This document shows positions 6,242 to 11,026 of a stretch of DNA of 11,026 nucleotides, piece after piece. The notes beneath the pieces were generated by a model. That model did not search any database. It worked only from the letters and a program-made list of their open reading frames with translations, and was not told the DNA's origin. Numbering within the stretch: position 1 is the first letter of the stretch; each line of letters opens with the position of its first letter. Source of the stretch: Pseudomonadales bacterium (GTDB taxonomy: Bacteria > Pseudomonadota > Gammaproteobacteria > Steroidobacterales > Steroidobacteraceae); NCBI GenBank assembly GCA_020442965.1, contig JAGRJB010000344.1, positions 1-11,026 on the forward strand, given 5' to 3'. Both the position numbers and the translations under genes were made by a program.

Positions 6242-7728
6242 ACTATCCAGGGCACGCTGCGGACCAAGTCTGGCGAACGCTGGTCTTTCCCGCCGACTAC
6301 CGCAATCCGGCACCAGCGGATCGCTACAATCTTGTCGTGATCGGAGCGGGTCCGGCTGGCCTCGTCATCTCGATCGCCGCCGCGGGCTTGGGCGCCAAAG
6401 TCGCGTTGATCGAGCGCTATCGCATGGGCGGCGATTGCCTGAACGTCGGTTGCGTACCATCCAAGACATTGTTAGCAAGTGCCACCAACGGGCTCAGTTT
6501 CGATCGCGCGATGGCGCGCGTGCGAGCGGTGCGCGCCGAGATCGCGCAGCACGATTCCGTCGCGCGCTACACGCAGGCCGGAGTCGACGTGTTTCTCGGC
6601 GCGGCAGAGTTCATCGATCCGCATCGGGTCAGGGTGGACAAGTTGGTGCTGACAGGCAAGAAGATCGTCATCGCGACGGGCGCCAGTGCGTTCGTACCGC
6701 CGATACCGGGTCTCGCTGCGCAGGCGCTGACGAACGAGAATATTTTCGATCTACAGGAACAGCCCAGGCGACTCGCCATCCTGGGTGGCGGCCCGATCGG
6801 GTGTGAGTTGGCGCAGGCGTTCGCGCGCCTTGGCACCGCGGTGCATCTCATCGAGATGCAACCGCGGATACTGCCGATCGAAGACGAATCTGCATCGCAG
6901 GCAGTACAGCTGGCGCTGGCGGCGGACGGCGTACACCTGCATCTTGGTCGGAAGGTGACGTCGATCGAGACTACGCACGGCGCCAAACAACTGCGTCACG
7001 AATCGACGAACAGCGATGCCGGTAGCGAGGCAGTCGAGACACTGGAAGTGGACGTCGTGTTAGCAGCGATTGGGCGACAGCGTAACGTCGCCCGCCTCGG
7101 CCTCGAAGCGGCAGGGGTGCGCTTCGACCCTCGCGGTGGTATCGAGGTGGACGCGCGGTTGCGCACCTCGCAACGCCATATCTTCGCCGCCGGCGATGTC
7201 TGTTCCAGGTATCAGTTCACCCACATGGCCGACGCGCATGCGCGAATAGTCGTGCGCAATGCGCTGTTCCTCGGCCGCGCGCGAGCCGACGATCTCGTCG
7301 TACCCTGGTGTACGTATACCAAACCGGAAGTCGCGCATGTCGGTGCGACCCGGCGCGACCTGGAGCAGTCCGCCACGGCATTCATGCCGCTACGCTTCGA
7401 GTTCGACGCGCTGGATCGGGGTAAGACCGACGCCAAAGTCGACGCACAGAGTGTCGCCGCCAGTGACGGTTATGCCGAATTGCTGGTGCAGCCGCAGAGC
7501 GGCCGGATACTGGGCGCCACGATCGTCGGTCAAGACGCCGGCGAGCAGATCGCGCAGCTGGTGCTCGCAATGTACCAGCGTACTGGATTGGGGTCGTTAG
7601 GGTCGTTGGTGCTGCCGTATCCGACGCGTTCGGAGTATCTGCGCCGCTTGGCGGACGCCTGGAACCGTACGCGGCTGACGCCGCGAACGGCAGGTCTGCT
7701 AAAGTGGTGGCTGCGCCGCACGCGTTGA
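6238..7728 (+). CDS. FAD-dependent pyridine nucleotide-disulfide oxidoreductase, MerA/Lpd-like
   Basis: A 496-residue flavoprotein of the class I disulfide reductase family. The FAD-binding motif GAGPAG is at 36-41, the redox-active pair is C67 and C72 in GGDCLNVGCVPSK, the NAD(P)-binding GGGPIG is at 183-188, and the second FAD motif AAGDVC is near 320. The C-terminal dimer domain has YTKPEVAHVG. In lipoamide dehydrogenase and glutathione reductase a His-Pro-Thr...Glu motif supplies the base; here it is Y461-P-T-R-S-E466, so His is Tyr, as also seen in mercuric reductases. The C-terminal vicinal cysteines and the HMA domain of true MerA are absent, so mercury reduction is unlikely. The GTG at 6238 forms a GTGA overlap with the VTT stop. 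Its frame stays open upstream through the VTT gene, but that part is not coding. Similar reductases are, to my memory, often fused or adjacent to VTT domains. Substrate unknown. Confidence 0.92.
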   Translation: MNYPGHAADQVWRTLVFPADYRNPAPADRYNLVVIGAGPAGLVISIAAAGLGAKVALIERYRMGGDCLNVGCVPSKTLLASATNGLSFDRAMARVRAVRAEIAQHDSVARYTQAGVDVFLGAAEFIDPHRVRVDKLVLTGKKIVIATGASAFVPPIPGLAAQALTNENIFDLQEQPRRLAILGGGPIGCELAQAFARLGTAVHLIEMQPRILPIEDESASQAVQLALAADGVHLHLGRKVTSIETTHGAKQLRHESTNSDAGSEAVETLEVDVVLAAIGRQRNVARLGLEAAGVRFDPRGGIEVDARLRTSQRHIFAAGDVCSRYQFTHMADAHARIVVRNALFLGRARADDLVVPWCTYTKPEVAHVGATRRDLEQSATAFMPLRFEFDALDRGKTDAKVDAQSVAASDGYAELLVQPQSGRILGATIVGQDAGEQIAQLVLAMYQRTGLGSLGSLVLPYPTRSEYLRRLADAWNRTRLTPRTAGLLKWWLRRTR

Positions 7729-7771
7729 TGCGTCGAGCGCGCCTACGCAGCGCACGCACGAGGAGCGGCCG

Positions 7772-8569
7772 ATGAGTACACCCAATTTCCCGCAGCTGGC
7801 CGGCAGCGCCGTGTGGCCCGTGCGGCTGGCGAGCGCATCGCTTTGGATCATCGGGCTCGGCCTGTTGCTCGTCGTGCTGTCCGGCCCCCTGACGCGCCTC
7901 GGCCTCGTGAAATTCGGACCCGGCCTGATGACCCTCGCCGGCGGCGGCGCACTGTTGGCCATTGGCATCCTGACCGGAGCGATTGGCTGGATTGGCGCGG
8001 CAGCCACGCGGGTTCCGATCCGCGCCGGCAGCGTCGCGCTCGCGCTGACGGTAGCGCTTGTCCTGTTTGGTTACCTGCTGTTGCAACTGGTACGTGCCTT
8101 CGGCGTGCCGCCGATTCATGAGATCAGCACGGATCTCGTCGATCCGCCGGCATTCGTCAAAATCCGCGCTATTCGTGCCGAGACGCCGGGCGTGAATCCG
8201 TCCGAGTATGTTAGTGAGGAAAAGACCAAGAACGGCGTGCTCAACGTGCCGGACGTACAGCGTAAATTTTATGGCGACATTCAGACGCTCGTGCTGGCGT
8301 TGCCGGCGGCCGATGCGTTCGCTCGCGCGGAGCGTGTCGCGCGCGATCTGGGCTGGAAGATTCAGGAGTCCGCGCCGGTCGAGGGTCGTCTCGAGGCAAC
8401 TGCGACAACCACCTTCTTCGGCTTCAAAGACGATGTTGTCGTGCGCGTTCGCAGCGCCGCCGCCGGTAGTGTGATTGATATTCGCTCCAAGTCGCGCGTT
8501 GGACTTGGGGATGCGGGCGCCAACGCGAAGCGCGTCCGCGCGTTCCTGTCGGCGATGCAAAAGAGCTGA
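7772..8569 (+). CDS. DUF1499-family membrane protein
   Basis: A 265-residue protein with three predicted transmembrane segments (about 19-40, 48-75, 85-110) and a soluble C-terminal domain of about 150 residues. The soluble part matches DUF1499 (PF07386): PPIHEISTD at its start, DPP-x-F soon after, and near the end FGFKDDVVVRVR followed by IDIRSKSRVGLGDAGANAKR. The function of the family is not known to me. The ATG at 7772 has a strong AGGAG about 7 nt upstream. It lies 43 bp after the flavoprotein gene and 29 bp before gshA, so it is probably co-transcribed with both. Family assignment is strong; role in the operon is unknown. Confidence 0.9.
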   Translation: MSTPNFPQLAGSAVWPVRLASASLWIIGLGLLLVVLSGPLTRLGLVKFGPGLMTLAGGGALLAIGILTGAIGWIGAAATRVPIRAGSVALALTVALVLFGYLLLQLVRAFGVPPIHEISTDLVDPPAFVKIRAIRAETPGVNPSEYVSEEKTKNGVLNVPDVQRKFYGDIQTLVLALPAADAFARAERVARDLGWKIQESAPVEGRLEATATTTFFGFKDDVVVRVRSAAAGSVIDIRSKSRVGLGDAGANAKRVRAFLSAMQKS

Positions 8570-8598
8570 CGTAAAAAGTTGACGCCCAAGAGTTCCCC

Positions 8599-10188
8599 AT
8601 GAGCAAGAAGCGATCGGCCGTTGACCGCGCATTTGAGCGGGGCTTAGCAGCGCTCATCAACAGCGGCGAACCCGAGGTATTGCAAGGCGGTCGCAAGGGT
8701 GTCGAAAAAGAGTCTCTGCGTGTCACGCCCGACGGCGAAATCGCCGCGACTCCACACCCGCGCGCGCTGGGTTCAGCGCTCACTTCGAGCAACATAACGA
8801 CTGACTATTCTGAAGCGCTACTCGAGTTTGTTACGCCGACGTTCCGGTCAAGCTGGGAGCTGCTACAGTATTTGTGCGATTTGCACCAGTTCGCCTATCA
8901 GCATATGGGCGACGAATTGTTGTGGGCTACTTCGATGCCCTGTGCCCTGCATGGCGACGAGAGCATTCCAATCGCGCAGTATGGCAGCTCCAATATTGGT
9001 CGGATGAAGACCGTTTATCGACAGGGGCTCGGTAATCGTTACGGTCGCATCATGCAGGCCATCTCGGGCGTGCACTTCAACTATTCCTTTCCCGAGCAGT
9101 TCTGGGACGCTTGGCAGCACATTCGGGATGGACGCGAAAGCCGCCAGGACTTCATCTCCGCTAACTACTTCCATTTGCTGCGCAATTATCGTCGGCATGG
9201 CTGGATCGTGCTGTATCTGTTCGGCGTCTCGCCGGCGGTGTGCGAATCGTTTCTGGCCGGGCGCGATTTCAAACTGCCGCGGCTGAAGCCGGGTACCGCG
9301 TTCGAGCCGTACGCCACCAGCTTGAGGATGAGCGACCTCGGCTATCGAAATCGCAACCAGGCGGGCTTGCGCGTCTCGGTCAACAGTCTTGATGAATATG
9401 TTCGAGATCTCACGCGCGCGATTTCGACTCCGCACCCGGAGTACGAACAGCTCGGCGTCAAGGTGAACGGGCACTACCAGCAGCTGAACGCCAATGTGCT
9501 GCAGATCGAGAATGAGTATTACAGCTTTATCCGCCCGAAACGCGTCGCGCGGTCTTGGGAGCGGCCGACCAAGGCATTGCTGCGCGCCGGCGTCGAATAC
9601 GTCGAGGTACGCGCGCTCGACGTCAGCGCCTACGATCCAGTGGGCGTCAATCAAAACAAGTTGCGCTTTCTTGAAACCTTCCTCGCGTTCTGCGTGCTGA
9701 GTGACAGCCCGTTCATCGATGGGGCCGAGGAAATCGAGCTCGATCGGAATCATCTGGCGGTCGCGCATCGCGGCCGCGAGCCAGGACTCATGCTGATGCG
9801 CGACGGTCGGCAAACCGCGCTGCGCGCCTGGGGACACGAGATCATCGAGTCGATGGAGGGCGTGGCAGAGATCCTGGATCGCGGCGACGCCGCGAAGCCC
9901 TATGCAACGGCGCTCGCGCTACAGAAGGTCAAGCTTGACGAGGTGAGCTTGACGCCCTCGGCGCGGCTGCTTACTGAAATGCGCGAGACCGGCGAGTCCT
10001 TTTTTGAGGTTTCGCTGCGCATGTCACGGCTTCACAAAGAATACTTCTTGGCGCTGTATCCCCCCAACACCGAACGGCTGGCCGAGTTTGCGGCCGGCGC
10101 AGCAGAGTCGCTTGCGGCGCAGCAAGCCGTCGAGGCGGCGGACAAGGTCGGATTCGACGAGTTTCTGGCGGCGTATTTCAACGATTGA
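8599..10188 (+). CDS. gshA: Glutamate-cysteine ligase, type I (GshA)
   Basis: A 529-residue enzyme, slightly longer than E. coli GshA (518). It joins L-glutamate and L-cysteine with ATP to gamma-glutamylcysteine, the first step of glutathione synthesis in the cytosol. Family motifs (PF04262) occur in order: GVEKESLRV from residue 34 (E36, E38), TTDYSEALLEF with D69 and E72, ISGVHFNYSFPEQFW, SLRMSDLGYRNRNQ, LNANVLQIENEYYSFIRPKR, and EYVEVRALDVSAYDPVG with E336 and R338. These correspond closely to the E. coli protein. The ATG at 8599 has only a weak ribosome-binding site (AAGAG), 29 bp after the DUF1499 gene. No gshB lies in the window. It is the last gene of the same-strand block that also contains a disulfide oxidoreductase. 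Confidence 0.96.
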   Translation: MSKKRSAVDRAFERGLAALINSGEPEVLQGGRKGVEKESLRVTPDGEIAATPHPRALGSALTSSNITTDYSEALLEFVTPTFRSSWELLQYLCDLHQFAYQHMGDELLWATSMPCALHGDESIPIAQYGSSNIGRMKTVYRQGLGNRYGRIMQAISGVHFNYSFPEQFWDAWQHIRDGRESRQDFISANYFHLLRNYRRHGWIVLYLFGVSPAVCESFLAGRDFKLPRLKPGTAFEPYATSLRMSDLGYRNRNQAGLRVSVNSLDEYVRDLTRAISTPHPEYEQLGVKVNGHYQQLNANVLQIENEYYSFIRPKRVARSWERPTKALLRAGVEYVEVRALDVSAYDPVGVNQNKLRFLETFLAFCVLSDSPFIDGAEEIELDRNHLAVAHRGREPGLMLMRDGRQTALRAWGHEIIESMEGVAEILDRGDAAKPYATALALQKVKLDEVSLTPSARLLTEMRETGESFFEVSLRMSRLHKEYFLALYPPNTERLAEFAAGAAESLAAQQAVEAADKVGFDEFLAAYFND

Positions 10189-10194
10189 CGCATC

Positions 10195-10227
10195 GCCGCA
10201 TGATCAGTCTTTGACATATGCTGCGGC
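10195..10227 (+). terminator. Weak hairpin after gshA
   Basis: GCCGCA at 10195-10200 can pair with TGCGGC at 10222-10227 across a 21-nt loop, starting 7 nt after the gshA stop. No T-run follows directly, although the next 30 bases are AT-rich. It may end the gshA transcript but is a poor intrinsic terminator. Confidence 0.25.
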
Positions 10228-10235
10228 ATCTCACG

Positions 10236-10277
10236 ATTTCACAATTTTAATCGCGATTTAATACCCATTTCACAATT
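10236..10277. repeat. 11-bp direct repeat flanking a palindrome, candidate regulatory site
   Basis: ATTTCACAATT occurs at 10236-10246 and again, identical, at 10267-10277. The copies start 31 bp apart, close to three helical turns, so both would face the same side of the DNA. Between them lies the perfect 10-bp palindrome AATCGCGATT at 10249-10258, which extends outward by two further matching pairs after one mismatch. The region is much richer in A and T than its surroundings. This looks like a binding array for one or two regulators upstream of the small gene at 10352. Confidence 0.45.
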
Positions 10278-10284
10278 CCCGGCC

Positions 10285-10290
10285 TACAAT
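10285..10290 (+). promoter_or_regulatory. Candidate -10 box for the 68-residue gene
   Basis: TACAAT (5 of 6 consensus) lies 67 nt before the ATG at 10352 and 7 bp after the second copy of the 11-bp repeat. No good -35 is present at 16-18 nt, so an activator binding the repeats would be a natural partner. Prediction only. Confidence 0.35.
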
Positions 10291-10351
10291 CCCTGATCAA
10301 AACGTGGACAGTTATGTCTTCAGTTAATAATTCAAATGGGGTTTTAAGTCG

Positions 10352-10558
10352 ATGATTCCTAAGCATCCTTCCGAGCACAGGGCGCTCGAGTTGGTAGCAC
10401 TCGCAGCCGCGAACGAAGAAGCGTTTGCGCCTCAGTCGCAGCGTGACCAAATCGGGCAGACTATTGAGCGCAATCGAGCATTCGGGTGGGACCCCTTCGA
10501 AGTCTGGCGAACACGCGTCAAAGCCCCACGCGACGAGCGTGGGAGAGATCTGCGCTAG
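10352..10558 (+). CDS. Small hypothetical protein, 68 residues
   Basis: I do not recognise this protein. It is soluble, without signal peptide or membrane segment, and rich in charged residues. The first half (about 8-45) looks helical, with HRALELVALAAANEEAF and QRDQIGQTIERNRAF; the second half has GWDPFEVWRTRVKAP with two Trp residues and ends with a very basic and acidic tail. The composition is balanced and the third codon positions are GC-rich, in contrast with the AT-rich leader, which supports real coding. A GGGG run sits about 12 nt before the ATG. It lies on the same strand as gshA but 163 bp further on, behind its own regulatory region, and 80 bp before the next gene. It could be a small regulator or adaptor; this is a guess. 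Confidence 0.6.
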   Translation: MIPKHPSEHRALELVALAAANEEAFAPQSQRDQIGQTIERNRAFGWDPFEVWRTRVKAPRDERGRDLR

Positions 10559-10580
10559 AGTCGTTCGTTGAGGTCAAAAT

Positions 10581-10599
10581 CGGCAGTTAATTGCTGCCG
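10581..10599. promoter_or_regulatory. Inverted repeat in the gap before the membrane protein gene
   Basis: CGGCAG at 10581-10586 and CTGCCG at 10594-10599 pair around a 7-nt AT-rich loop. Read on the minus strand the hairpin is followed by ATTTT, as in an intrinsic terminator, but no minus-strand gene is seen downstream of 10599 within the window. On the plus strand no T-run follows. It could be an operator for the downstream gene or a weak terminator for the 68-residue gene. Confidence 0.35.
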
Positions 10600-10638
10600 C
10601 CGGTCGCAACAACGCTTCACGAGAGTACCGAATAGCCG

Positions 10639-11026
10639 ATGAGCGGAATTCAACCGGAGTCCGGGGTGAAGCAGCTGCTCGAGTCGGGCGGTTTCAGCCA
10701 GCTCGGGTTCCCGGGTGCGATCGAGGCGGAATTCCGTACCGCTCATCGCGCCACCATGCAGCGCTGGGTGCGCCTATCCATCCTGGTATCCGCTTGCACG
10801 GTGTTGGGATTCTCAGTCATCGACAACTACGTGCTCGGCATCGAGCGTACGGCGATCGGCAATCTCATCCGGTTCACGCTGCATATTCCCGCTGTGATCG
10901 TCATGCTCGTGTTCACCTGGAGCAGACTCTACCAGCGCGGCTACGACACGATGATCCAGGTCGTGGCGCCGGTATTCGGCATTGGTACCGTGCTGATGTC
11001 GGCCTTTGCGCCGGCGCTGGCGGATT
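10639..11026 (+). CDS. Membrane protein N-terminus, possible sensor domain of a cyclase; cut by window edge
   Basis: From ATG at 10639 the frame is open for 129 codons to the window edge. A short cytosolic N-region contains LGFPGAIEAEFRTAHR (22-37), followed by three hydrophobic segments at about 44-61, 79-94 and 105-126. The layout, a FP-x3-E-x2-FR motif before the first helix, an Asp right after it (D62) and further helices, recalls the membrane sensor regions in front of GGDEF diguanylate cyclases or class III adenylate cyclases in gammaproteobacteria. No catalytic part is visible, so this is a guess. The upstream ATG is kept over an internal one at 10756 because the FP-E-FR segment appears conserved in such proteins. 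The ribosome-binding site is weak. Confidence 0.7.
   Translation, partial: MSGIQPESGVKQLLESGGFSQLGFPGAIEAEFRTAHRATMQRWVRLSILVSACTVLGFSVIDNYVLGIERTAIGNLIRFTLHIPAVIVMLVFTWSRLYQRGYDTMIQVVAPVFGIGTVLMSAFAPALAD

Noticed and set aside
6238..7728. Mercuric reductase (merA) as the name of the flavoprotein.
   Set aside because: The redox Cys pair and the His-to-Tyr change agree, but the C-terminal Cys pair and the N-terminal metal-binding domain of MerA are missing and no other mer gene is nearby.
868..8213. Several copies of GTTAGTG spread over the window, suspected as a skewed motif.
   Set aside because: The parent 5-mer GTTAG is about as frequent as expected from base composition on both strands, and the copies show no strand or spacing pattern. 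A rough estimate suggests chance plus codon context.
7382..8632. A 416-codon minus-strand open frame over the DUF1499 gene.
   Set aside because: Antisense to well-supported DUF1499 and flavoprotein genes; Arg- and Ala-rich translation with no family match.
8863..9837. A 324-codon minus-strand open frame inside gshA.
   Set aside because: Mirror frame of a clearly conserved enzyme; no ribosome-binding site or recognisable motif.
10211..10239. A sigma-70 promoter built on the perfect TTGACA at 10211-10216.
   Set aside because: At spacers of 16 to 18 nt the -10 positions read ACGATT, CGATTT or GATTTC, which are poor, so the TTGACA alone is not enough.

Overview
The window looks like a chromosomal stretch of a high-GC proteobacterium, most probably a gammaproteobacterium. 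The main pointers are a type I glutamate-cysteine ligase of the E. coli kind, a FadI/trifunctional-type thiolase with the HEAF motif, a DUF2845 secreted protein and a DUF885 lipoprotein. A placement near Nevskiales, Steroidobacteraceae or Xanthomonadales is only a guess from gene style. I see no rRNA, tRNA, CRISPR array, insertion sequence, integrase or phage gene.

Layout. (1) 1-1127, minus strand: a secreted DUF1838-type protein with an intact N-terminus, cut off by the window edge at its C-terminus. (2) 1286-1801, plus: a MarR-family regulator, divergent from it. The 158-bp gap holds an imperfect 22-bp palindrome over the predicted -35 of the DUF1838 gene and just upstream of a -10-like box for the regulator. 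(3) 1860-3155, minus: a thiolase, convergent with marR. (4) 3231-5054, plus: a DUF885 lipoprotein with an HE-x2-PGHH metal-site signature, divergent from the thiolase. (5) 5078-5410, minus: a small secreted DUF2845 protein. (6) 5501-10188, plus: a probable four-gene operon of a TVP38/VTT membrane protein, a MerA/Lpd-like FAD disulfide oxidoreductase (GTGA overlap), a membrane DUF1499 protein and gshA. (7) 10189-10351: an AT-rich regulatory region with an 11-bp direct repeat phased at 31 bp around a palindrome. (8) 10352-10558: a 68-residue unknown protein. (9) 10639 to the edge: the N-terminal, membrane-embedded part of a larger protein, possibly a sensor domain of a nucleotide cyclase.

How the genes may work together. 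The regulator probably controls itself and the DUF1838 gene, and perhaps the nearby thiolase, which would fit a degradative or lipid-related function. The four-gene block has a thiol/redox flavour: a membrane protein, a flavoprotein disulfide reductase that carries Tyr where the catalytic His of lipoamide dehydrogenase and glutathione reductase sits, and the first enzyme of glutathione synthesis. Most of the window is ordinary. The least explained parts are the DUF1838-MarR pair, the VTT-flavoprotein pair, and the 10.19-10.64 kb interval with its phased repeats and small unknown gene.
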